Notes under the pieces: generated by a model
The model's database searches: none
Told to the model about the DNA's origin: nothing
The model's input: only the letters and a program-made list of their open reading frames with translations
Shown: positions 52,014 through 60,769 of the stretch, piece by piece
How the letters are laid out: every line of letters begins with the position of its first letter
Position numbering within the stretch: the stretch's first letter is position 1
Position numbers and translations under genes: made by a program
From: Undibacterium sp. Jales W-56
GTDB lineage: Bacteria; Pseudomonadota; Gammaproteobacteria; Burkholderiales; Burkholderiaceae_D
DNA: 64,000 nucleotides
Reading direction: 5' to 3'
NCBI RefSeq assembly: GCF_025548535.1
Contig: NZ_JAJLQW010000008.1
Coordinates: 1 to 64,000 of the forward strand

Positions 52014-52376
52014 TCAAAGCATGCTTGACCCTTTTGCCAGGCGTACAGGAATTGCTTCAGGATCAAATCCGTCCAGACAAAAAACATTAATTCCCAGATG
52101 GTCCGGCGTCACACGTTTGCGGTGGAATGGATAGATGCCGCAGACTTTGCAGAAAAAATGCCTTGCGGTCTTGCTATGAAATTGGTATTCGGTCAAAAAA
52201 TCTTCGCCCGCCAACAGGGTAAATTGACTCTCATGCACTTTGACCATGAGCGCATTTTTCTTGCGGCAAATAGAACAATCACATTGCGTTAATTCGGGGA
52301 AATCTGTCGTAATCTCAAATCGCACTGCGCCGCAGTGACAACTGCCTTGATAGGTGTGCATGGGGCGATGATTCAT
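52014..52376 (-). CDS. GFA-family (glutathione-dependent formaldehyde-activating-like) protein
   Basis: A 120-residue Mss4-like fold zinc protein. Cys motifs are GSCHCGAV, CDCSICRK and FFCKVCGIYPF. Gfa was named for formaldehyde-glutathione condensation, but most homologues have unproven function. A Met at residue 6 is an alternative start. Confidence 0.87.
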   Translation of the reverse strand: MNHRPMHTYQGSCHCGAVRFEITTDFPELTQCDCSICRKKNALMVKVHESQFTLLAGEDFLTEYQFHSKTARHFFCKVCGIYPFHRKRVTPDHLGINVFCLDGFDPEAIPVRLAKGSSML

Positions 52377-52411
52377 TCATTTTCCCTGGTCAAAGATAGT
52401 TTGATTCATAT

Positions 52412-52846
52412 TCATACTAGCGATCGATTCATCGTGTAAATGACTTCAATATCATTTTTCATCTCGCCACGCGTCCAGCCCTGCAGGCCATAAAAACGGT
52501 CTGCGCGGGTATCTGGTTGCGTACCTAATTTGATTTGGTCTGCACCACGCTGGAATAGCCAGTCAGCAGCGAGCTTCAGTAGGTTTTTACCGATACCGTG
52601 ACCTTCTAATTGCGGCAAAACAAATAGCGCCCAGATCGAATTATCTGCGGACGCGGCGTAGGAAAAACCGACTACTTGCTGATCCCTCTCTGCTACCCAA
52701 CCATGCCCCAGCTTATCCAGATAGTCGACACACATCGCTGGCGTAACGGCATTGGGATTGGATAAGACATTTTCTTTGACGGCGAAGCGGATTTCCATAA
52801 TGACTGATATATCGTCGATGGTGGCTTCTCTGTATGTAATCGACAT
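52412..52846 (-). CDS. GNAT-family N-acetyltransferase
   Basis: A 144-residue acetyltransferase, with the acetyl-CoA loop QLEGHGIGKNLLKLAADWL and the preceding strand WALFVLPQ. The C-terminal FYGLQGWTRGEMKND is typical of small GNATs. Substrate unknown. It lies 35 bp upstream of the GFA gene on the same strand, so the two may be cotranscribed. Confidence 0.85.
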   Translation of the reverse strand: MSITYREATIDDISVIMEIRFAVKENVLSNPNAVTPAMCVDYLDKLGHGWVAERDQQVVGFSYAASADNSIWALFVLPQLEGHGIGKNLLKLAADWLFQRGADQIKLGTQPDTRADRFYGLQGWTRGEMKNDIEVIYTMNRSLV

Positions 52847-52905
52847 ATATTGAGTCTATTGAGTTTAAAAAAAATCAAACAATAAGCTGTTCTGCACAAT
52901 AAAGC

Positions 52906-52942
52906 AAAAATCCCTTGGACAGCGAATGCTATTCAAGGGATT
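52906..52942 (-). terminator. Terminator of the azoR-pirin-doxX operon
   Basis: On the minus strand AATCCCTTG and CAAGGGATT pair around a 16-nt loop and end in a T-run (complement of 52906-52910). It lies about 28 bp after the DoxX stop. Confidence 0.85.
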
Positions 52943-52970
52943 CTTATATCCAACCGACTATTTGTCTGTC

Positions 52971-53378
52971 TTATTTTTTACCAGTGCCATCCAGGCTTAA
53001 AGCGCCGCTGCCGTTCACGATCACCAATAACAGGCCGCCCATCATCGAGATATTTTTCATGAAATGGATCATCTGGTTCTGTGCCTGATCTGCGGGAACG
53101 CCCCAGAAGTTATGAAAGATCACGGCGGCGGATGCGGTAAATACCAGCATTGCAGCGGCGGCCCAACGTGCTTTCCAGCCCAGGATAACTGCGATTCCGC
53201 CACCCAGTTCCACAACGATTGCAGCGATCGCCGCCAGTTGCGGCAAAGGCAGACCCTTGCTGGCGATGTAGCCCACAGTACCTTCGAAACCGGCAATTTT
53301 GCCGGCGCCTGAGGCGACAAAAATAAGGGAAATTAATAGTCGGCCGACCAATGGGCCAAAACGATTGAGTGCGTCCAT
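52971..53378 (-). CDS. DoxX family membrane protein
   Basis: A 135-residue protein with four helices. The start LVGRLLISLIFVASGAGKIAGF and KARWAAAAMLVFTASAAVIFHNFW are typical DoxX. Bacterial DoxX proteins have been linked to thiol and redox stress. It is the last gene of the group azoR-pirin-doxX, 54 bp after pirin. Confidence 0.87.
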   Translation of the reverse strand: MDALNRFGPLVGRLLISLIFVASGAGKIAGFEGTVGYIASKGLPLPQLAAIAAIVVELGGGIAVILGWKARWAAAAMLVFTASAAVIFHNFWGVPADQAQNQMIHFMKNISMMGGLLLVIVNGSGALSLDGTGKK

Positions 53379-53432
53379 GATTACTCCATTTAAAAGATAC
53401 AGCGTTGATTTATATTGCGTCAGATAAACAAA

Positions 53433-54332
53433 CTACGCGGTCAGCCGTCCCGCCCTGAAATCATTGATGGCCTGGAAAATCTCTGCCTGACTATTCATGA
53501 CAAACGGTCCGTACTGCACGATCGTTTCCCGTAAAGGCTGTCCGGCAATCAGCAAGGCGCGGCTGGGTCCATGTGCCCGCAGCGTCACGCCATCACTCTC
53601 CGCTTCATTGCGTAAAATCGCCATGCGTTGTTGCGGTACTGCTTTTTCACCTATCTGTACTTCACCGCGATAGACATACACAAATGTATTCATGCTGGCT
53701 GCCATCGCTTGTGAAAATACCGCGCCGTCTGCCAGATGCAGATCCAGATATAAGGGTTCGGTGATCTCGCGTTGCACTGCGCCCTTGACGCCATGACTGG
53801 CACCCGCGATCACACGCACCGTCACACCTTCCGGCGTGGTGAATTGCGGAATGCTGCCGCTCTGAATATCTTTGTACCAGGGCGCCATCATCTTATCCTT
53901 GGCGCTCAGATTCAGCCAGAGCTGAAAACCTTCCATGCGGCCGTCTTCCTGCTCCGGTAATTCAGAATGGATCACACCGCGACCGGCCGTCATCCATTGC
54001 ACGCCACCGTTTTGCAGCAAGCCTTGATTGCCTGCGCTGTCATGATGGCGCATGCGGCCTGTCAGCATATAAGTGATGGTCTCAAAGCCGCGATGCGGAT
54101 GATCGGGGAAGCCGCCGATGTAATCTTGCGGATCGTCAGTCCCAAAAGCATCCAGCATCAGGTAGGGATCAAGCCGGTATTGCAAGCCCTGCGTCAATAC
54201 CCGTGTCAGCTTGACGCCATCACCGTCCGAGGTCGCTTGTCCCAGCACCAATTGTTCGACCGACCGTGACTGCGTGACGATTTCCTGTTGCAGTGTGTTG
54301 CTTGCTACTGTATCGCGTGTTGCTGTTGTCAT
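53433..54332 (-). CDS. Pirin family protein
   Basis: A bicupin of 299 residues. The N-terminal cupin has the metal motif FPDHPHRGFETITYML, with GVIHSELPEQ and EGFQLWLNL. Bacterial pirins include quercetin 2,3-dioxygenases (YhaK/YhhW type), and the role here is not known. It sits between azoR and doxX on the minus strand. Confidence 0.9.
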   Translation of the reverse strand: MTTATRDTVASNTLQQEIVTQSRSVEQLVLGQATSDGDGVKLTRVLTQGLQYRLDPYLMLDAFGTDDPQDYIGGFPDHPHRGFETITYMLTGRMRHHDSAGNQGLLQNGGVQWMTAGRGVIHSELPEQEDGRMEGFQLWLNLSAKDKMMAPWYKDIQSGSIPQFTTPEGVTVRVIAGASHGVKGAVQREITEPLYLDLHLADGAVFSQAMAASMNTFVYVYRGEVQIGEKAVPQQRMAILRNEAESDGVTLRAHGPSRALLIAGQPLRETIVQYGPFVMNSQAEIFQAINDFRAGRLTA

Positions 54333-54377
54333 GATGGACTCCTTTATCTAGTCTGATGAAGACCGCGCCGACACGGC

Positions 54378-54989
54378 TTATGCCGCTAAGGCTAAATCAA
54401 TTTGTGCAATCTGTTCACGGGCAGAACTCAGCGCCGCCTGCTCGGCATCCGGGCCCATCGCCAAACCTTCGGCAAAAATAAACTGTACATCCGTCATTCC
54501 CAAAAAGCCGAGGAAAGTTGTTAAATACGGTGTTTGCGTATCGTTCGGGGTATTCCGGTACAAGCCGCCGCGGGTCAAGACGACGATCACTTTTTTACCC
54601 GTCAACAAACCTTCGGGGCCGTTCGCGGTATAGCGGAACGTCACTTGCGCACGGGAAATCGCATCGATCCAGTTTTTCAGCTGCGCTGACACGCCGAAGT
54701 TATACATAGGCACGGCGAGAACCACCGTATCCGCTGCCTGTATCTCGGCGATCAGTGCGTCATCCAAAGCGACGCGTGCGGCTTGTTCCGGCGTACGTTG
54801 TTCGGCAGGCGTGAACAAGGCGCTTAATGCGGCACCGTCCAGAGCCGGATGCGGTGTGTCGCCCAAATCACGTACGGTCAGCGTTGCGTCGGGAGCGGCG
54901 GCGTGCAAGCGTGCGACCACGGTATTTGCCAGATTGCTGGAATGAGAAGCTGAAGCACGGACGCTGGAGTTAATTTGCAAGATGTTCAT
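54378..54989 (-). CDS. azoR: FMN-dependent NADH-azoreductase / quinone reductase
   Basis: A flavodoxin-like enzyme of 203 residues that reduces quinones and azo dyes by two electrons. The FMN phosphate loop is [16 protein letters not shown] and the ribityl/isoalloxazine loop is [16 protein letters not shown], with TRGGLY later. It is the first gene of the group, divergent from a LysR-type regulator across 160 bp. Confidence 0.92.
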   Translation of the reverse strand: MNILQINSSVRASASHSSNLANTVVARLHAAAPDATLTVRDLGDTPHPALDGAALSALFTPAEQRTPEQAARVALDDALIAEIQAADTVVLAVPMYNFGVSAQLKNWIDAISRAQVTFRYTANGPEGLLTGKKVIVVLTRGGLYRNTPNDTQTPYLTTFLGFLGMTDVQFIFAEGLAMGPDAEQAALSSAREQIAQIDLALAA

Positions 54990-55149
54990 GATGTAATTCC
55001 TTTGGTTTAGTTTGCTTTGTTCGTTTGTTCGCGGTTTTGCGATGAAGTCACTTTATACGTTCCGAAATCAAAGCAGAAGACCATAAAATGGATATGATTA
55101 TCCCATTGGTGGCACAATAACCTTGATCAAAACAACATCTGGAGCGCCT

Positions 55150-56100
55150 ATGCAACTCGAAGCCAATGATTTATTGCTGTTTGCCCGGGTCGTGGACGAA
55201 GGCAGTTTCAGCCGGGCGGCAGAACGTCTGGGACTGCCGAAATCGACCTTGTCACGCCGGATCACGGAACTGGAATCGCAATTAGGTGAGCGCTTGCTGC
55301 TGCGGACAACCCGCAAACTCAGCGTGACGGATTTTGGTCATGCAGTGTTATTGCATGCGCATCAGGTCACGGCGGAGGTCGAATCGGCGATGGCACTTGC
55401 GCAGCACCGGCAGATACAACCGAGCGGCCGCTTGCGCGTCTCGATGCCGAATGATTTTGCGAATGATGTGCTGGCGAATCTGCTGGCTGAGTTCATCGCC
55501 AGATATCCGGCGATCGCGCTGGAACTCGATCTGTCGGCACGGCGCGTCGATCTGATCGGGGAAAATTTTGATGTGGCGATCCGGGTCGGCGAGTTGGCCG
55601 ACGATGCGACGCTGGCGGCCCGGCGGCTCGCCGTGTTTACGGTGGGTCTGTATGCAGCACCGGGCTATTTGCAAAAGCGCGGCACCCCGTATGAGCCGGA
55701 AGCGCTGATGGAGCACGATAGTCTGCGTATCTTGACCCGCAGCGGCGAGCCGGAAATCTGGTCGCTCAGTCGTGGCGCAGAAAACTGGCGCGGCTCACCG
55801 CCGGCCCGCGCCACCGCGAATTCGCCGGAAACCCTGATCCGCCTGGCACGTTCCGGTGTCGGCATTACGATGCTGTCAGATTATTTTGCGGAACAACTGG
55901 TCAAAACCGGGGAGCTGGTACAAGTGCTGGGAGACTGGACTTTACCGTCGATCAAGGTATCGGCAGTGTTTCCGGGACGACGTCTGATGCCTGCCAGAAC
56001 CCGCGTTTTTCTGGATGCACTGGAAGCCCAGTTCGCCGGGCCGCAATGCCAGGCGATTGAAGCACAAGTAAGCCTGAGAAAAAAACAGTCGCGACCTTAG
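55150..56100 (+). CDS. LysR-family transcriptional regulator
   Basis: A 316-residue regulator from ATG 55150 (GGAG five bases upstream). The N-terminal HTH is LLLFARVVDEGSFSRAAERLGLPKSTLSRRITELE, the AaeR/DsdC-like type often found beside quinone or aldehyde reductases. The effector domain ends near residue 300. Divergent from azoR-pirin-doxX, its likely target and a quinone/electrophile response by inference. The last codon lies inside the terminator stem shared with the amylase gene. Confidence 0.9.
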   Translation: MQLEANDLLLFARVVDEGSFSRAAERLGLPKSTLSRRITELESQLGERLLLRTTRKLSVTDFGHAVLLHAHQVTAEVESAMALAQHRQIQPSGRLRVSMPNDFANDVLANLLAEFIARYPAIALELDLSARRVDLIGENFDVAIRVGELADDATLAARRLAVFTVGLYAAPGYLQKRGTPYEPEALMEHDSLRILTRSGEPEIWSLSRGAENWRGSPPARATANSPETLIRLARSGVGITMLSDYFAEQLVKTGELVQVLGDWTLPSIKVSAVFPGRRLMPARTRVFLDALEAQFAGPQCQAIEAQVSLRKKQSRP

Positions 56101-56133
56101 GACCTGCTAACTTCCAAATTAAGGTCGCGACTG
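56081..56133 (-). terminator. Terminator of the alpha-amylase gene, overlapping the LysR stop
   Basis: Arms CAGTCGCGACCTTA (56086-56099) and its reverse complement (56120-56133) form a perfect 14-bp stem with a 20-nt loop. On the minus strand it ends in a T-run (complement of 56079-56085). The stop codon TAG of the LysR gene lies within the stem. Confidence 0.88.
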
Positions 56134-56165
56134 TGAACTGGATTTAATGCGCTAACAATGCAAGT

Positions 56166-58043
56166 TTAAAATTTGAAACTACCCGCATCCAATACCAGCA
56201 TCGCAGCGCCGCAAGCCGGTGTCACCGCCTCGCGATTGCCGCTGCCGGTCGCTTGATTACTCTCCCAGACATCGGCGACGGCACCGTGCTTCATGAACTT
56301 ATACTGAATCGCCGTCGATGGCGGGAGTTGTATGATGCGCGACCAGGGCACATTCGCTCCGCTACCCTCTATCGTCATGCTGGTGGTCGGCGTCCAGTTG
56401 CTGAGTTCATTGCGATTACCAACCACATAGACGTTTTGACCGACAACCGTATTCGCATTGGCTACGCGGAATTTCACGTCCACGGTCGTACAGGTAGCGC
56501 CCGTCACTTTCTGGTTGAGGTACAGGGCAACTGCCGGCACAGTGGCGCCGCCATTGGCGACAATACTCAGCGCCGCTATGCCATCGCTGCCGATGGTCAC
56601 ACTATCGCCGGTACACGCCGTTTTGGCCGCATTCAATTGACCGTGCACGACATTGCAATAGGTGCCCGCCGGCAAGCCGGTTTGCAGCGATGGATTCCAT
56701 GCAGAGTACTCATTATTGATTGCGACAAAACCGACCGCGCCGCGACTGAATGCGATCTGGTTGATGGTACCGTTGGTGAAATTGGCGACTCCCTGACCAG
56801 AGGTCGCGGCGCGGAAGGCTACCATGTTGGCGATGTCGGACCAGCGGTGAATAAAGTCCCAATCGACATTGATTTTGGGATTGCCGCTGGCATCATAAGG
56901 ACTCGCAGCAGGTGCGTTCTGGTCTTTATTGCTGAAGCGAAAACCCGAATGCACCTGCGCATGGCCATACGGCCAGGCCAGCATGAAGATATTCGCCAGG
57001 TCGTAGCGTTTGGTGCCTTGCGTATCGTTGGTGACGCCGGTGAAATTGCTGGCATTCATCGAGTCGCCGCTGCGCTCGGTATCCCAGTTATTCACGAACA
57101 CCGTGGCCTTGGGGCTATCGACAAACCCCCAGGTGCCGCCCCAGTTACCCGGCGTGCCCATGTAGGCGCGGATTTGCGACAACTGATTGCCGTTCGTCGA
57201 GCGGAAGGTCTCGCGCATGGCGGTGGCAAACTTGAATTCGTTAATCGTTCCCGAAGGGAAGTAGTCTGCGCGATTCACGGTAGCGTCGGAAATAATTTCC
57301 TGGGTGACCCACACTGGTTCGCCGGCAGCCGTCGTGCTTGAAACGCTTGTCACGAACGCTTGCAAATCCGTTGGCTGCATGTGCTTGGCAGCATCGAAGC
57401 GGAAGCCATCCACCCCCATGCCGAGCAGCTTATTCAGATAATTTTTGACTTGTCCCCGCACATACGTGCCTTCGGTCTGCAAATCGGGCAAGCCGACCAG
57501 CCGGCAAAACATCACGTTGTAGCGATTGTTGTTGTAATCGCTGGGGGCGATGTCGCAGGCCGGATGAAAATCGCTGGCGCTGAAGTAGGGATATTGCAAG
57601 GTAGCGGAATTCCAGGTCGAACCATCGGTCGCGGTACCCGATCCCGCCGCCATGTGATTCACCACCACATCGGCATACACGCGCACTTTGGCGGCATGGC
57701 AGGTATTGATCATGCTCTGAAATTCTGCCTCGGTCCCCATATTGCTTTTCAGCGAAGTGAAATTCACCGGCTGATACACGTCATACCAGGCATTCAGGCT
57801 GGCCGAGGCGTGCGGCGGCGACACTTGTACCGCGCCATACCCTTGCGGCCCCAGAAAATCAGTACACTCTTTGGCGATATCATTCCACTTCCAGCGGAAC
57901 ATCTGGACAGAGGTATCCTTGGCATTAAAATTCGCCGCCTGACCTGGCAATGACGCGCTAAAGGTACTGACGGCTAAAGCACCGGCGATCAGGGTGCGCC
58001 TGACTATCCGGCGATGGGATGCTGCGGTGGTATCTTTTCTCAT
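56166..58043 (-). CDS. Secreted alpha-amylase (GH13) with starch-binding domain
   Basis: Hydrolyses internal alpha-1,4 bonds of starch outside the cell. The 625-residue protein from ATG 58043 (GGAG six bases upstream) has a signal peptide with twin-Arg-like start (SHRRIVRRTLIAGALAVSTFSASLPGQA). Catalytic residues: Asp217 (GFRFDAAKH), Glu249 (VTQEII), Asp321 (FVNNWDTERS). A C-terminal CBM20-type starch-binding domain (about 520-625; VYVVGNRNELSNWTP, YKFMKHG) follows. The NWD in place of NHD is seen in several proteobacterial amylases. Two TGTAG-N5-CTACA palindromes lie upstream. No maltose transporter is near. Confidence 0.92.
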   Translation of the reverse strand: MRKDTTAASHRRIVRRTLIAGALAVSTFSASLPGQAANFNAKDTSVQMFRWKWNDIAKECTDFLGPQGYGAVQVSPPHASASLNAWYDVYQPVNFTSLKSNMGTEAEFQSMINTCHAAKVRVYADVVVNHMAAGSGTATDGSTWNSATLQYPYFSASDFHPACDIAPSDYNNNRYNVMFCRLVGLPDLQTEGTYVRGQVKNYLNKLLGMGVDGFRFDAAKHMQPTDLQAFVTSVSSTTAAGEPVWVTQEIISDATVNRADYFPSGTINEFKFATAMRETFRSTNGNQLSQIRAYMGTPGNWGGTWGFVDSPKATVFVNNWDTERSGDSMNASNFTGVTNDTQGTKRYDLANIFMLAWPYGHAQVHSGFRFSNKDQNAPAASPYDASGNPKINVDWDFIHRWSDIANMVAFRAATSGQGVANFTNGTINQIAFSRGAVGFVAINNEYSAWNPSLQTGLPAGTYCNVVHGQLNAAKTACTGDSVTIGSDGIAALSIVANGGATVPAVALYLNQKVTGATCTTVDVKFRVANANTVVGQNVYVVGNRNELSNWTPTTSMTIEGSGANVPWSRIIQLPPSTAIQYKFMKHGAVADVWESNQATGSGNREAVTPACGAAMLVLDAGSFKF

Positions 58044-58241
58044 GTCTACTCCATAATTTTTATAAAGGTGTGGAAACACAAACCAAGCACCGCAAGATGC
58101 CAGCTGTCTTTGCGCTGTGCACGTCGCGGTTTGCAACAGAGAAAACGAAAAAATGCGTGGCGAGGATGATGCCGGCATGATCGTCAAGGAAGATGGCAGG
58201 GGTGATTCTGCATAAGAAAATGAGCGACTTCCCGAGATAAA

Positions 58242-58256
58242 TGTAGCATAACTACA
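58242..58256. promoter_or_regulatory. Amylase operator candidate 1
   Basis: TGTAGCATAACTACA is a perfect TGTAG/CTACA inverted repeat with a 5-nt spacer, about 200 bp upstream of the amylase start. Confidence 0.6.
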
Positions 58257-58318
58257 AATTATTTATACCGCCTCAAAAGAAGTTTTTATGCTGCACATGC
58301 GAAATATTTCATGATAAA

Positions 58319-58333
58319 TGTAGCTAATCTACA
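58319..58333. promoter_or_regulatory. Amylase operator candidate 2
   Basis: TGTAGCTAATCTACA repeats the same inverted repeat, with identical left flank GATAAA and arm. Confidence 0.6.
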
Positions 58334-58609
58334 ATGAATTAATCGCCAAAAATCTACTGCATCAAGAGACCAGCCCTGGCCTGGCGGCGGCAACCGGCAG
58401 CGCAACAGAATCACGTCGCTTTGCAGCATCAAAAACAACCTGTCTGCTTTATTCCAGGCATCGGCTATTGTGTAAATTGTTGCTTATTGGTACCTTGTAT
58501 CGCACGTCATCCTAACGCTGACATTCAGGCATAACCGGCACTTCATCAAACAGATTCAGGTGAACGCTGACACCTGGCTTGTACCGATTTACTACACCCA
58601 CTCCCATCC

Positions 58610-60715
58610 ATGTCGATCGCCGATCCCGCCCAATTATTGCAACGTGTTCCAGAATTACAGGCCCTGATTGATGACCCCAGAATCAGCCGCGCAATTGAAT
58701 CGGGCGATACCTTCAAAGTCTACCGGGCGCTGGTGCTGGCCAAACTGTTTCGCCGTCTGCCGCAGCACAGCGATGTCCTGCGCCTGCTAACCAGCGAGCG
58801 TCGCCTGTTTGCCAAGCCGCTCAAAGGCAAGCCGTCCCTGGGCAGTATTAATTCAGTGGGCTTCGGTTTTATCGGCAAGGCCGAGACCGATCTCGACGAC
58901 AGTTATATCGCGCTGCATGCCTTCGTGATTTTTTTCGTGATTCCTCTGGTGCCGCTGGGTGCCTATGTCGTCAAAAGCACCGGTACCCGTCAATGGCAGA
59001 TTTATGCGCGTGCCCCCTTGGGCATACTCGGCTGGCTGTACACGCGCGGACTGGCGCTCTCGGCAGTCGTGCTGGTCCTGTCAGGCGCGGCTCATAGCTA
59101 TCATGAATCGCATACCCAGGATCTGATGGTATTGAATGGCTTCGATGCGCCCTTAACGATTCATTTCGATCACCAGACCATGCAGCTGGCACCCCAGGCA
59201 AGAGCCACGGTCAACCTGAAAACCGGGCGCGTGCATGGCGTCGCCACGGCAGCGCAATCTGGCGTGATCGACACGCTGGACGAGACCCTGAATAGCAGTG
59301 ATCGCTATACGATCTGGAATATCGCCGGTGCCGCTCCGCTGGTACAAAACACGATCGTCTATAGCAAAACCGCCCCCGGCAATCCCGACGCTGGCGGCGC
59401 GCAAACCGTGTACTGCGGCAAGCGCTTTCTGGAACTGGACAATATCAAATACGCCTTTGAAGAACCGCCGGGCTCGATCAGTATGAGCAAGCACCAGACC
59501 AGCGTCAGCGTCAATCACCTGAGCATCGTCAGCAATGACGATACGCCCGGCGTACTGGCCTGCATGAGCTATGCGTTTGATCGGGGTCATGAGAAAGACA
59601 TGGCCAAAGCGGCGGAAGCCCTGGCGCTGTTGCACGATTGGGAAATGCGCTATGCGAATAACGCCATCGTTGCCGCACAGGCGGTATCCCGCAGCGAAGG
59701 ACTGCGCGTTGCGGAACGCATGATGCAAGCCAGGCCGGGTCAGGTCGCGTATGAAAGGATGGCGCAAAACATCCGCGACGAAGCCGGTCAGCATGCGGCG
59801 CTACTCGCCGAATATGCCGCGCGTGCCAGGCAACAACCGGACTCGGCGAATGCGCAATATCTGTATGCGTCCCTGATGTCCGGCACGGAAGGCATCAATG
59901 CGATGCAGGCACTGGCGCAACAATTTCCGCAGGATCCGAATATCCTGCGCAGCCTGATCTGGCGCAGAGCGGCACACGGCGAGTATGCGAATGCAATCCG
60001 CGAGATAGCGCGCCTGCGCCAGATCTCAGCAAGCGATGCCGATCGCCTGCTCGATCTCGAAGTACGGCTGCTGGTGGCACAACACCGCGGTTTTGATGCG
60101 ATGAATCTGCTCAATGCGGCGGTACGCGACAAGACCGCCAATAACCGTGCCGGTCACGCGGCCGATTTTGGTTTGGTGGCGAGATATTTTGGCGCCGATC
60201 CCGAGCTGTATCTGAAGGCATTGCCGGGCGATGAGAAGAATTCTGTGGCCCTGGATTTTTACCGGGTGCGTGCAGGACTGGCACCGGTACTGCCGCAAAA
60301 CACCTTGGCACCGACAGTAAAAATGGCATTAGCGCTGCGCAATGCACCGGCCCAAGCCTTGCTGGCGGCTCGCGAGGTAACGCGCTACCAGATCGCTTCG
60401 CTAGGCACAGACCAACTGGCTTTGCTCTATGGCGAAGCGGTGCGTACCGACGATCAAACTGTGCTGGCCAAAATCGCAGGCCTGCTGCATCTGCCCAAAT
60501 CCGAAGACGACTTGCTGCGTCAGTTTATGCGTGGCGATGCGGTCTCGCTGGATGAGGCCGATATCGATCTGGATGTGCAAGCCGCCGCTTACCTGATTCG
60601 CTCGCGCAATCCGCAATTACCTGCGGCTGAACGGGCGGCTCTGCGCGCCCGTGCAGCCAGGACCGACCTCTTGCACGGCACCGTCAGTAGCGCGCTGAAC
60701 CAATGGCCCGGCTAA
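58610..60715 (+). CDS. Hypothetical membrane protein with TPR-like C-terminus
   Basis: A 701-residue protein I do not recognise. An N-terminal soluble segment precedes two hydrophobic segments (about 104-122 and 142-165). After about residue 330 it becomes alpha-helical with TPR/Sel1-like periodicity (AEALALLHDWEMRYANNAIVAAQA, ANAIREIARLRQISASDADRLL). The next gene, an M48 peptidase, follows 54 bp later on the same strand, so the pair may work together. The start ATG 58610 lacks a strong ribosome binding site. Confidence 0.6.
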   Translation: MSIADPAQLLQRVPELQALIDDPRISRAIESGDTFKVYRALVLAKLFRRLPQHSDVLRLLTSERRLFAKPLKGKPSLGSINSVGFGFIGKAETDLDDSYIALHAFVIFFVIPLVPLGAYVVKSTGTRQWQIYARAPLGILGWLYTRGLALSAVVLVLSGAAHSYHESHTQDLMVLNGFDAPLTIHFDHQTMQLAPQARATVNLKTGRVHGVATAAQSGVIDTLDETLNSSDRYTIWNIAGAAPLVQNTIVYSKTAPGNPDAGGAQTVYCGKRFLELDNIKYAFEEPPGSISMSKHQTSVSVNHLSIVSNDDTPGVLACMSYAFDRGHEKDMAKAAEALALLHDWEMRYANNAIVAAQAVSRSEGLRVAERMMQARPGQVAYERMAQNIRDEAGQHAALLAEYAARARQQPDSANAQYLYASLMSGTEGINAMQALAQQFPQDPNILRSLIWRRAAHGEYANAIREIARLRQISASDADRLLDLEVRLLVAQHRGFDAMNLLNAAVRDKTANNRAGHAADFGLVARYFGADPELYLKALPGDEKNSVALDFYRVRAGLAPVLPQNTLAPTVKMALALRNAPAQALLAAREVTRYQIASLGTDQLALLYGEAVRTDDQTVLAKIAGLLHLPKSEDDLLRQFMRGDAVSLDEADIDLDVQAAAYLIRSRNPQLPAAERAALRARAARTDLLHGTVSSALNQWPG

Positions 60716-60769
60716 GCCAATTGACCTGCATCCCATACAGATAAAGACATCATCAAATCGTCGATACCT

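Larger units (their letters stand above)
58044..58609. promoter_or_regulatory. Divergent regulatory region between amylase and the TPR membrane gene
   Basis: 566 bp with no credible gene. It holds two palindromes, TGTAG-CATAA-CTACA at 58242-58256 and TGTAG-CTAAT-CTACA at 58319-58333. Each is preceded by GATAAA (GATAAATGTAGC shared), with centres 77 bp apart. The AT-rich stretch from 58240 to 58340 fits the amylase promoter. The rightward half (58340-58609) shows nothing clear. Confidence 0.65.
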
